DNA of 64,000 nt from Novosphingobium cyanobacteriorum (lineage in GTDB: Bacteria > Pseudomonadota > Alphaproteobacteria > Sphingomonadales > Sphingomonadaceae), in contig NZ_JAROCY010000004.1 in NCBI RefSeq assembly GCF_029436685.1, positions 124,001 through 188,000 of the forward strand, in the 5' to 3' direction. A program made the position numbers and the translations under genes. The notes below the pieces were generated by a model that saw nothing but the letters and a program-made list of their open reading frames with translations, had not been told where the DNA came from and made no database searches. This document shows, piece by piece, positions 43,101 to 49,457 of this stretch. Within the stretch, counting starts at the first letter, position 1. Each line of letters opens with the position of its first letter.

Positions 43101-44348
43101 TAGCGAGTAATAGCTGGCGCCGCCCGAGCTGTATTCCACGAGATAGCCGCCCGTCGCATCGGCCACGATGGTGGGCACGCCGTGGGCGAAGATGATCGGT
43201 GGCACGTTCTCGTCGCCCACCAGTCCGCCTTGCGCGTCGAAGCGCTGGATATGCGTCTTGACCCCGTTGGGCCCGTCGTTTTGCAACCATGAAATGGCCC
43301 AGCCGCCGTCGCTCAGCGCCGTCGCGGTCACGTTGCCGGGCGGGAACGGCACGCCGCCGTAAGTGCCCACCGTGGTCAGCGGGCCCTGCTGCACCCCGGC
43401 GGAATCGAAAAGGCGATAGGTCACCTGCGTGCCCACCACGGCGGCAATCAGGAACCGGTCTCCCGAAAGGCCGATGGCGGCGACCTTCGGTCCGTTGATC
43501 GGGCCGATATCGATCGGCCCACCGACAAAATTGCCTACGGAATTGAATATCTGTACCTGAAACGAGGTGGCGTTGCCGTAAACCGCCACGAAGCCGCCGC
43601 CGGAAAGCGGGGCCAGTGTGGTGTTCAGTGCCACAATCCCCGCTGTGGCGTTCAGCCGGAACTCCGCGCCCAGGGCCACGCCGTTCACGTCATAGATGCG
43701 GCCATAGGTATTGGCTTCGCCCGGCCGGATGAAGCTGACCACGAATCCGCCAGACGCCAGCGATTCCACCGTCGGCAGGCTTTCCGATTGGGTGATGGCG
43801 GTGTTGTTGACCTGGAACTCCCCGCCAAGCCGCGTTCCGTCCGCCAGGAAGATCTGGCCCGTCACGCCATTGCCCGATCCGTCGGGCGTTACCCAAGTCG
43901 CCACGTAGTTGCCATTGCCCAGTGCCGCCACATCTGGGCTGATCTGGTTGAGCTGTGTCGCCACGCTCAACAGCGATTGCGGTCCGGTGCGTTCCCCGCT
44001 GGCCAGATAGCGCACACGGAACACGTCGTTGTCCACCGACTGGAGGGCAGACCAGACCGACACAATGCTGCCGTCGTTCAGCCGCGCGATCGCGTGGTCA
44101 CCGTTCGAACTTGCACCAGAGGCAACCGTGCTCGGCCCGCCATAGCCAAGCGCGAACGTGCCATCGAGAAACTGGACGGATTCGATACTGTTCAGCGTGT
44201 CCGTGCCCGCCGAGCTGGTCACCGTCCAAACGCCGTTGATGTAAAGGAACGACGCCTGGTCCTGATAAACGTCGATTACTGCGACATCGCCGGTGCCGAC
44301 AATACCTTGGTAGATGTCGTTGCCCGTGGTGCCGGTGATCGTGGCCAT
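40191..44348 (-). CDS. Very large RTX (hemolysin-type calcium-binding) repeat protein, probably type I secreted
   Basis: The 1385-residue product begins with an RTX-like GTTGNDIYQG. Residues about 60-460 contain at least five tandem beta-propeller-like repeats (GNYVATWVTPDG, GGFVVSFIRPG, GGFVAVYG, GGWAISWLQND, GGYLVEYSSGG). The rest is a long series of GGxGxDxL/Y nonapeptides, such as GGDGADILTGKTGNDTY, that bind calcium outside the cell. The final 100 residues (FVYRSVLDSPTAASLRDVIL, GDRIDLSLIDAN) resemble the C-terminal secretion region of RTX proteins. No signal peptide and no adjacent secretion genes were seen. The ATG at 44348 follows GGGAGC. Confidence 0.9.
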   Translation of the reverse strand: MATITGTTGNDIYQGIVGTGDVAVIDVYQDQASFLYINGVWTVTSSAGTDTLNSIESVQFLDGTFALGYGGPSTVASGASSNGDHAIARLNDGSIVSVWSALQSVDNDVFRVRYLASGERTGPQSLLSVATQLNQISPDVAALGNGNYVATWVTPDGSGNGVTGQIFLADGTRLGGEFQVNNTAITQSESLPTVESLASGGFVVSFIRPGEANTYGRIYDVNGVALGAEFRLNATAGIVALNTTLAPLSGGGFVAVYGNATSFQVQIFNSVGNFVGGPIDIGPINGPKVAAIGLSGDRFLIAAVVGTQVTYRLFDSAGVQQGPLTTVGTYGGVPFPPGNVTATALSDGGWAISWLQNDGPNGVKTHIQRFDAQGGLVGDENVPPIIFAHGVPTIVADATGGYLVEYSSGGASYYSLRYDADNLPVLPSITGDLANNVIQVNGQDGHRLVGGAGQDTLSGNIGNDILDGGDGADILTGKTGNDTYIVDGNDLIVESGAEGFDTVLTRGSYVLTAANIEQLRLLGTAAGNLTGNAENNTLYGNSADNVLDGAAGIDKLIGNAGNDTYFVDNTSDTVTERTNEGIDTVFTSVDRGLEANVENLRAMGSGNLSLFGNSLSNVIVGNAGNNFIYSASSTAVDTLEGGAGDDVYIVKDGDIIIERADGGYDMMQVRVDWVLDDNVEVLQLLSSAGSINGTGNALSNQITGNESDNVLDGGGGGEADILIGGDGGDTYLVDNSADVIGEVAANGNDTVRATVSFVLPTEVEDLVLLGRTNIDGMGNSSVNRMTGNAGDNVLNGTGVLSGVMDIVTGIGPGVDIISGNAGNDTIIAADGSRLSGGTGNDTYRVYGWDHQITEYANQGTDMVVLSVITAGFAPTVQPYNLSANVENLTVLGSDNWQVTGNNLNNTIIGNNGSNVINGASGNDAMSGGLGDDTYVVDSTGDTVIEQVAQGIDTVFSLITHTLGGNLENLTLKGGAAINGTGNTADNRIAGNSGNNTIAGLDGADVLSGGGGNDTLQGGLGDDLLLGDSGNDTLDGSTGNDTVNYRQAAAAVAVDLGVTTAQNTIGAGTDTLTGIENLAGSLFNDSLIGDLNANRLSGGAGNDALTGGAGNDTLRGDAGDDLLLGNSGDDAINGGGGNDTASYSSASAGVTVDLQNTTAQVTGEGTDTLINIENLTGSGFADTLSGDEGANIITGLGGNDVIAGGDGADTLDGGTGIDTVSYANANGAVTVNLGRLLTLNDGTGVSDTLAGFENVTGSAFDDAIRGDGGINRIEGGLGRDVLRGGAGADVFVYRSVLDSPTAASLRDVILDFTSGDRIDLSLIDANTVTAGDQAFTFIGSAAYSNVAGQLRVSTTLVEGDVNGDGISDFAITIGVPAPPVATDFVL

Positions 44349-44402
44349 GTCTAGCTCCCCAAAAGATGACCGCGGGGCGCGCACTTATCCCAGCGGCCGC
44401 TG

Positions 44403-44422
44403 ATTACGTATAAACACGTAAT
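44403..44422. promoter_or_regulatory. AT-rich palindrome upstream of the RTX gene
   Basis: ATTACGT and ACGTAAT form 7-bp arms around ATAAAC, 55 nt upstream of the RTX start, in an unusually AT-rich patch. It is a likely operator or promoter element. A second small hairpin (CGACGC-GAA-GCGTCG, 44456-44470) lies further upstream. Nothing else was seen in the 44349-44523 spacer. Confidence 0.45.
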
Positions 44423-44523
44423 TATCACGCGCGGAGCATGTGGATTGTATGGATTCGACGCGAAGCGTCGCATTTGGTCCGGATCGGTTGGCGCCGTCCC
44501 GCTGTGGAACAGCGCTGGCCGGT

Positions 44524-45432
44524 TCAGCCCTTTGCCGCAGCCTGCAGCATGCCGATGATCATCTGCGCCTGTTCGCCGCCCGATCCGGGGGTGAAGTCAT
44601 GACTGCGGTCCGATATCGCCGCCCAGTGCGCGGCAAAGCCTTCCACGGTGCGTTCATCCGGCGGCAGCAGCACGCCTTGGTTCATGGTGGTCCAGATCGA
44701 GTGATAGACACCCGCGCCTGCGCCGACGATGGCGTTGGTCGGCGCCTCATCTGAAACGAGGTAAAGCGCTGCCGGCACGACATTCTCCGGCGCGAACAGC
44801 TTGAATGCCTCGCCCGGCAGGATGTCCTCGGTCATGCGCGTGGCCGCCACCGGCATCAGCGTGTTGACCCGCACGTTGTACTTCGCACCTTCGAGGTAAA
44901 GCGTCCGCGTCAGCCCGGCGAGGCCCGCCTTGGCCGCGCCATAGTTCGCCTGCCCGAAATTGCCGAACATGCCGGTGGGTGATGTGGTCATCAGGATGCG
45001 GCCATAATTCTGCTCGCGCATCAGGTCCCACACCGCCTTGGTGGCATAGGCCGATCCCAGCAGGTGGACGCGCACCACGATCTCGAAATCCAGCGGGTCC
45101 ATCTTGGTGAAGCTCTTGTCGCGCAGGATGCCGGCGTTGTTCACCAGCACATGCAAGCCACCCCAGGCCTCGCGCGTCTTCGCCACCATCTCCACCATCT
45201 GGTCGAACTCGGTCACCGAAGCGCCGTTCGGCATTGCCTCGCCCCCGGCGGCGCGAATTTCCTCGACCACTTGCAGCGCGGCGTCGGAATGGCCGGTGCC
45301 GTCGCGCGATCCACCCAGATCGTTGACCACCACTTTCGCGCCGCGCTTCGCCAGCTCCAGCGCATAAGCACGGCCCAGCCCGCCGCCCGCGCCGGTGACG
45401 ATGGCAACCTTGCCTTCGAACGAGATGGTCAT
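44524..45432 (-). CDS. SDR-family dehydrogenase (MFE2/17beta-HSD4-like 3-hydroxyacyl-CoA type)
   Basis: The 302-residue NAD(P)-dependent enzyme has the TGAGGGLGRAYALEL dinucleotide motif, NNAG (HVLVNNAGILRDKS), and the catalytic YGAAKAG preceded by SPTGMFGNFGQAN. These are features of the dehydrogenase part of bacterial MFE2-type proteins, which oxidise 3-hydroxyacyl-CoA. The ATG at 45432 has GGGAG 10 nt upstream; a GTG three codons earlier is too close to it. A palindrome sits in its promoter region. Confidence 0.88.
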   Translation of the reverse strand: MTISFEGKVAIVTGAGGGLGRAYALELAKRGAKVVVNDLGGSRDGTGHSDAALQVVEEIRAAGGEAMPNGASVTEFDQMVEMVAKTREAWGGLHVLVNNAGILRDKSFTKMDPLDFEIVVRVHLLGSAYATKAVWDLMREQNYGRILMTTSPTGMFGNFGQANYGAAKAGLAGLTRTLYLEGAKYNVRVNTLMPVAATRMTEDILPGEAFKLFAPENVVPAALYLVSDEAPTNAIVGAGAGVYHSIWTTMNQGVLLPPDERTVEGFAAHWAAISDRSHDFTPGSGGEQAQMIIGMLQAAAKG

Positions 45433-45450
45433 GTGCGGCACTCCCTCAAG

Positions 45451-45472
45451 CGCTTAACCGTGCAATTAAGCG
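45451..45472. promoter_or_regulatory. Palindrome between ilvE and the SDR gene
   Basis: CGCTTAA and TTAAGCG are exact 7-bp arms around an 8-nt spacer, 19 nt upstream of the SDR start and 30 nt after the ilvE stop. The size and symmetry fit a TetR- or GntR-type operator for the SDR gene; a regulator gene is not adjacent. Confidence 0.5.
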
Positions 45473-45501
45473 GAAATGCCACCGCATGCCGGCCTTGGCA
45501 A

Positions 45502-46599
45502 TCAGGCGATCCGCTTCACCCAGCCGTGGCTGTCAGCGGCTTCGCCCCGCTGGATCGCCACCAGCCGTGCGCGCAGCTTCTGCGTCAGTTGGCCGGGTCC
45601 GCCGCTGCCGATGGCGAATTCGCCATCACGGCCGGCAACCTTGCCTACCGGGGTCACCACCGCCGCCGTGCCGCAGGCGAAAGTCTCGACCAGCTTGCCG
45701 CTGGCCGCGTCGTCGCGCCACTGGTCCAGCGCATACCTTTCCTCGCGCACGGTCAACCCTTCCTCGCGCGCCAGCGCGATAAGGCTTTCGCGCGTGATGC
45801 CGGGCAGGATCGTGCCGCCCAGCGGCGGGGTGACGATCGTGCCGTCCGCCATCACGAAGAACAGGTTCATCCCCCCCAGTTCCTCGATCCAGCGGTGCTC
45901 GGCCGCGTCGAGGAACAGCACCTGGTCATGCCCCCGCAAAAACGCCTCGGCCGTGGGCACCAGGCTGGCGGCATAGTTGCCGCCGCACTTGGCCGCGCCG
46001 GTGCCGCCGGGCGCCGCACGGGTATAGTCGCTCACCCAGATCGAAACCGCCGGCGCGCCCGATTTGAAATAGTTGCCCGCCGGGCTGGCGATGACGAGGA
46101 AACGGTACTTCTTGGAAGGCCGCACGCCCAGGAACGCCTCGGTCGCGAACATGAAGGGGCGCAGGTAAAGCGATCCGCCCTCCACCGTGGGGAACCAGTC
46201 CTTGTCGGCCAGAACCTGCTGGCGCACGGCCTCCACGAACAGCGCTTCGGGCAGTTCGGGCATGGCCAGCCGCCGGGCAGACGCGTTGAAGCGGGCGGCA
46301 TTGGCCTCGGGCCGGAACAGTGCGATGCCGCCGTCGGCCAGGCGATAGGCCTTCAGCCCCTCGAAGATTTCCTGCGCATAGTGCAGCACCGAGGCTGCCG
46401 GATCGAGCGGGATCGGGCCATAAGGCATCACCTTGGCATCGTGCCAGCCCTGCGCCTCGTCGTATTCGATCGAGACCATGTGGTCCGAAAACGCGGTGCC
46501 GAAGCCGGGGTTCGCCAGCACTTGCGCACGCACGTCCGCCGCAACCGGGGCGGGGTGGGGAATGCGGGCAAAGGCAAAGGTATCGGCGGCACTCGCCAT
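45502..46599 (-). CDS. ilvE: Branched-chain amino acid aminotransferase
   Basis: The 365-residue fold-type IV enzyme interconverts Leu, Ile and Val with their 2-oxo acids. The C-terminal AKCGGNYAASLVPTAEA holds the Schiff-base Lys region, followed by IEELGGMNLFFVMADG and LPGITRESLIALA. The length matches the BCAT long subgroup. The ATG at 46599 follows AGAGGA. About 165 nt upstream lie an 18-codon ORF and hairpins that form a leader region. Confidence 0.93.
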   Translation of the reverse strand: MASAADTFAFARIPHPAPVAADVRAQVLANPGFGTAFSDHMVSIEYDEAQGWHDAKVMPYGPIPLDPAASVLHYAQEIFEGLKAYRLADGGIALFRPEANAARFNASARRLAMPELPEALFVEAVRQQVLADKDWFPTVEGGSLYLRPFMFATEAFLGVRPSKKYRFLVIASPAGNYFKSGAPAVSIWVSDYTRAAPGGTGAAKCGGNYAASLVPTAEAFLRGHDQVLFLDAAEHRWIEELGGMNLFFVMADGTIVTPPLGGTILPGITRESLIALAREEGLTVREERYALDQWRDDAASGKLVETFACGTAAVVTPVGKVAGRDGEFAIGSGGPGQLTQKLRARLVAIQRGEAADSHGWVKRIA

Positions 46600-46677
46600 G
46601 ACGGAATCCTCTGGAGTCGTTGGTCAGTGGCGATTGAACGATTATTGCGCGTAAAGCAATAGGCTTGAAATAAATGT

Positions 46678-46710
46678 GAAGGGCCGCGTCCGGATCCGGA
46701 GCGGCCCTTC
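46678..46710 (-). terminator. Terminator-like hairpin in the ilvE leader
   Basis: GAAGGGCCGC and GCGGCCCTTC form a perfect 10-bp stem around a 13-nt loop that itself contains the palindrome TCCGGATCCGGA. On the minus strand ACATTTATTTC follows, an imperfect T-rich run. It lies between the leader ORF and ilvE. It could terminate transcription before ilvE unless the leader folds otherwise; GGCCGC (46720-46725) could pair with the downstream arm as an antiterminator. Confidence 0.55.
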
Positions 46711-46747
46711 GCATGGTCAGCGGCCGGAAGTGCCGCCCACGAAGCCT

Positions 46748-46775
46748 TTATCGCTTAATCGAAACTCAGCGATAA
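46748..46775 (-). promoter_or_regulatory. Hairpin spanning the stop codon of the ilvE leader ORF
   Basis: TTATCGCT (minus strand) pairs with AGCGATAA over 8 bp around a 12-nt loop. The left arm contains the last codons of the leader ORF, and the stop codon lies at the loop edge. A translating ribosome would open this hairpin, which is the geometry expected of translation-dependent regulation. Confidence 0.5.
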
Positions 46776-46822
46776 TGCCTCGCGCGGGACTGTACCGACC
46801 TCTCTGCTGAACCATGAGACAT
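46766..46822 (-). CDS. 18-residue leader ORF upstream of ilvE
   Basis: The ORF reads MSHGSAERSVQSRARHYR and stops at TGA (46766-46768). It starts 7 nt after AGGAGG within an exceptionally perfect ribosome-binding site. It contains no Ile or Leu and only one Val, so it is not a classical branched-chain leader; it is rich in Ser and Arg and ends ARHYR. Two hairpins and a terminator-like stem follow before ilvE. The peptide may be a regulatory leader or a stalling peptide. The name and function are not known to me. Confidence 0.6.
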   Translation of the reverse strand: MSHGSAERSVQSRARHYR

Positions 46823-46823
46823 C

Positions 46824-46838
46824 GGATCACCTCCTTTC
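46824..46838 (-). promoter_or_regulatory. Exceptionally long ribosome-binding site of the ilvE leader ORF
   Basis: On the minus strand GAAAGGAGGTGATCC is a 15-nt perfect complement of the 3' end of 16S rRNA (GGATCACCTCCTTTC on the plus strand). Typical sites use 4-6 nt. The spacing from AGGAGG to the ATG is 7 nt. The remaining spacer up to 47037 holds no gene or clear promoter. Confidence 0.85.
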
Positions 46839-47037
46839 GCGCTGTTGAGCCAAAGTCGCCACCCTTGCAGATGGCTGGACCGGAGGGGCTTGGCCACCTC
46901 TGGCCTTGATCCGAATGTGATTCATCGCCGGCGAAACAACAAGACTTGAACGAAAAAAATTTGCCGTCAGTATTGCCGCTTCGCGCTCGCGATTGCCCAT
47001 CGGGGTTGCCTGCGAAACGACCGATTTCCGCGTATCT

Positions 47038-47601
47038 TCACCGGCAATCTTCGATCACGCGCCCCACCTCTGCCCAGGCTGGCAAAACAAGGGTGGGTAA
47101 ACCGTTCACTTCCACAAGGAATCGTCCGCGGCTGAACGCCATCGCGTCGAGCTGGGCGTCGCCGGCGGCGAAGGCGATCGCCATTACCGGAGCGCCTCCC
47201 TCGGTCGCCGGCGACGCGCCGAGCTGCTTCACCCCGGTGGACGTAGTGATCGACGCGGGGACCGCGGTTGCCGCCGTGCCGGCGCGCAGCAGCGAAACCG
47301 TGCGCGTGGCGCCGGTGCAGCGCAGCGTGATCAGCACTGCTCCCGCAGGATCGACGAACCGTGCCGCCGAACCACCGGTTTCCGCCGAATAGCGCCAGCC
47401 ACCCGGCGTCACCGGGGCATCTCGCCAGTCGCGCCAGGCTGGTGCTTCGGGGGCACGCGGCGGCGGAGCCGGCTGCACGGTCGGCGCAGGCGCGGGGGGA
47501 GGCGGCGGCGCAGCCTGCGGAATGGGCGCACATCCCGCCAGGATCGCCAAGGACAGAACTATCGGCGAAAGGCGGCGCTGGCCTGCGTGGTTGATCTTCA
47601 T
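47038..47601 (-). CDS. Putative proline-rich lipoprotein
   Basis: The 187-residue protein has a signal peptide with lipobox (SLAILAGC), then a Pro/Ala-rich spacer (residues 27-60) and a globular domain (WRYSAETGGSAARFVDPAG, AVLITLRCTGATRTVSLLRA, VEVNGLPTLVLPAWAEVGRV). The domain looks like those of small envelope proteins found in sphingomonads, but I cannot name it. Its ATG (47601) is divergent from tlyA, 25 nt away. It is upstream of the ilvE leader on the same strand. Confidence 0.78.
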   Translation of the reverse strand: MKINHAGQRRLSPIVLSLAILAGCAPIPQAAPPPPPAPAPTVQPAPPPRAPEAPAWRDWRDAPVTPGGWRYSAETGGSAARFVDPAGAVLITLRCTGATRTVSLLRAGTAATAVPASITTSTGVKQLGASPATEGGAPVMAIAFAAGDAQLDAMAFSRGRFLVEVNGLPTLVLPAWAEVGRVIEDCR

Positions 47602-47626
47602 GCCCCGGTTATGGGAGAGAGCGCGC

Positions 47627-48385
47627 GTGACCTCAACCCGCCCCCCCAAACCTTCCAAGGCCCGCGTCGACCAACTCCTGGTGGAGCGAGGCCTGGTCGA
47701 AAGCCGTGCGCGGGCGCAGGCGCTGATCCTCGCTGGGCTGGTTTTCGCGGGCGAAACCAAGATTGCCAAGGCCGGGCAGATGCTTCCCGCAGATGCCGCG
47801 CTCGATGTTCGCGGACGCGACCACCCGTGGGTTTCGCGCGGCGGGATCAAGCTTGCCCACGCCATCCAGCACTTCGGACTCGATCCTGCGGGCGTGATCG
47901 CCATGGATATCGGCAGTTCGACCGGCGGGTTTACCGACGTGCTGCTGCAGGGAGGGGCGGCGCACGTCTTCGCGGTCGATTCGGGCACCAATCAGCTCGC
48001 GTGGAAACTGCGACAGGATCCGCGCGTCACCGTGCTGGAACAGACCAGCGCCCGCATTCTCACCCCTGCCCATATCGATCGTCCCGCCACCTGGGTGGTT
48101 TGCGATGCCAGCTTCATCGGCCTGCGCAAGGTGCTGGAAGTGCCTTTGGCACTGGCGGCGCGGCCCACGCGGCTGGTGGCGTTGATCAAGCCGCAATTCG
48201 AAGTGGGCCGAACCGAGGTGGGGAAGGGCGGCGTGGTGCGCGATCCGGCTCTTCATGCAAGGGTCTGCTCCGAAGTGGAGGACTGGCTTCGACAAGAAGT
48301 ATGGGAAATTCAAGGGGTTGTTGAAAGTCCGATCACCGGACCGGAAGGCAACGTGGAATTCCTGATTTCCGCTCTGCGATCTTAG
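47627..48385 (+). CDS. tlyA: TlyA-family rRNA 2'-O-methyltransferase
   Basis: The 252-residue protein has an S4 RNA-binding domain (RVDQLLVERGLVESRARAQA, LILAGLVFAG) and a FtsJ-like methyltransferase domain with AMDIGSSTGGFTDVLLQGGA and VCDASFIGLRKVLEVPL. TlyA methylates ribosomal RNA (2'-O-cytidine) and is often misnamed hemolysin A. The GTG at 47627 with GGAGAG 7 nt upstream is the best start; the frame opens further upstream. Confidence 0.92.
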   Translation: MTSTRPPKPSKARVDQLLVERGLVESRARAQALILAGLVFAGETKIAKAGQMLPADAALDVRGRDHPWVSRGGIKLAHAIQHFGLDPAGVIAMDIGSSTGGFTDVLLQGGAAHVFAVDSGTNQLAWKLRQDPRVTVLEQTSARILTPAHIDRPATWVVCDASFIGLRKVLEVPLALAARPTRLVALIKPQFEVGRTEVGKGGVVRDPALHARVCSEVEDWLRQEVWEIQGVVESPITGPEGNVEFLISALRS

Positions 48386-48513
48386 ACGATAATCGCGTTG
48401 CCTGTTCCGGGGTGGCTCGCCAATATCCGGTGCGAATCGATCAAGAATTAACCAATGTCCCACTCTTCTTCCGGGGCTTGGCCATCCAGCGGGGTCGCCG
48501 AAAAGCGCACGTC

Positions 48514-49068
48514 ATGCGATATCTTGCTTCTCCCGCGCAGCTGCGCGCTTCTGTCATGCGTTGGGCCCTGTTCACCGTACCTGCCGTCCTCGGCCTCGGC
48601 TTCCTGTCGGGCTATGGGTCGGGCAGCGGTCCGGTCAGCCCGTGGTTCAACGCGCTGGAAAAGCCGGGGCTCTATCCCCCGCCGGCCACCTTCGGCATCG
48701 TGTGGAGCATACTCTACGTGATGATGGGCGTTGCCCTGGCGCTGGTCATCGCCGCGCGCGGCGCGCCGGGGCGGGGCCCGGCAGTCATCGCCTTCCTCGT
48801 CGGCTTCGCGCTGAACCTGTCGTGGAGCCCGGTGTTCTTCGCCATGCACCGCATGTCGCTGGCGCTTGGCATCATCGGCGGCATGGCCGTGGTGACGCTG
48901 GTCACCATCGTGCTGTTCTGGCGCGTGCGTGCGCTCGCCGGGGCGCTGCTCCTGCCCTACATGGCGTGGATCTGCTTTGCCGCACTGCTCAACTATCAGA
49001 TCCTGGCGCTGAACCCGCAGGCCGATGGCGCGCCCGATCCTGCGCCCACCGTCCGCATCCAGCTCTGA
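48514..49068 (+). CDS. tspO: TspO/MBR-family membrane protein
   Basis: The 184-residue protein has five transmembrane segments and TspO landmarks: WFNALEKPGLYPPPATFGIV, WSILYVMMGVALALV and LNLSWSPVFFAMHRMSLAL, ending in WICFAALLNYQILALN. TspO binds tetrapyrroles and related ligands in the outer or inner membrane of alphaproteobacteria. The frame opens at 48412, but the ATG at 48514 removes a polar N-extension; either is possible. Confidence 0.9.
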   Translation: MRYLASPAQLRASVMRWALFTVPAVLGLGFLSGYGSGSGPVSPWFNALEKPGLYPPPATFGIVWSILYVMMGVALALVIAARGAPGRGPAVIAFLVGFALNLSWSPVFFAMHRMSLALGIIGGMAVVTLVTIVLFWRVRALAGALLLPYMAWICFAALLNYQILALNPQADGAPDPAPTVRIQL

Positions 49069-49168
49069 TATTCGCGCGCGGCCGCGGTCGCGCCCCACGT
49101 GGCACCTTGCGGGGCGCGGCTGCGCGCCCCATCTGGGCAGCACGGATCACACAGAAGGCCTTCCTCCC

Positions 49169-49453
49169 ATGCAAAGCGAAAACCCGCTGCTCGCCGATTT
49201 CGTCAAGCTGCTGAACAGCGCCGCCGGCACCTTCGCCGGCATGAGCCGCGAAGCCGCCGGCACCGCGCGGGAAAAGGCGCGCGAGGTCTTCGGCGGCCTC
49301 GATTTCGTCAGCCGCGAGGAATTCGACACGGTGCGTGACATCGCCATCGCCGCGCGCGAAGAAGTCGATGCGCTCAAGGCCCGCATCGCCGCGCTCGAAG
49401 GTGCGCAGGCCAGCCAGGCCAGCGGCCTCGCTACGGACGGCGAAGCCCAGTAA
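49169..49453 (+). CDS. ubiK: UbiK-family accessory protein (BMFP/YqiC)
   Basis: The 94-residue protein is an amphipathic helix followed by a C-terminal coiled coil, typical of BMFP/UbiK: LADFVKLLNSAAGTFAGMSR and VSREEFDTVRDIAIAAREEV with DALKARIAALEG. UbiK assists the ubiquinone-biosynthesis complex in the cytosol. The alphaproteobacterial member shares sequence with the BMFP membrane-fusogenic protein. It converges with the sensor kinase gene. Confidence 0.85.
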   Translation: MQSENPLLADFVKLLNSAAGTFAGMSREAAGTAREKAREVFGGLDFVSREEFDTVRDIAIAAREEVDALKARIAALEGAQASQASGLATDGEAQ

Positions 49454-49457
49454 GTCC

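Noticed and set aside
40191..44348. CRISPR-like or tandem-repeat array
   Set aside because: The periodicity is that of coding RTX nonapeptides with varied codons, not identical repeats with unique spacers.
46766..46822. Classical branched-chain leader peptide
   Set aside because: No run of Ile, Leu or Val codons; only one Val, so codon-starvation attenuation by these amino acids is unlikely.
46824..46838. Plus-strand match to the 3' end of 16S rRNA, considered as an rRNA remnant
   Set aside because: No further 16S sequence lies upstream; on the minus strand it is placed exactly as a ribosome-binding site before an ATG.
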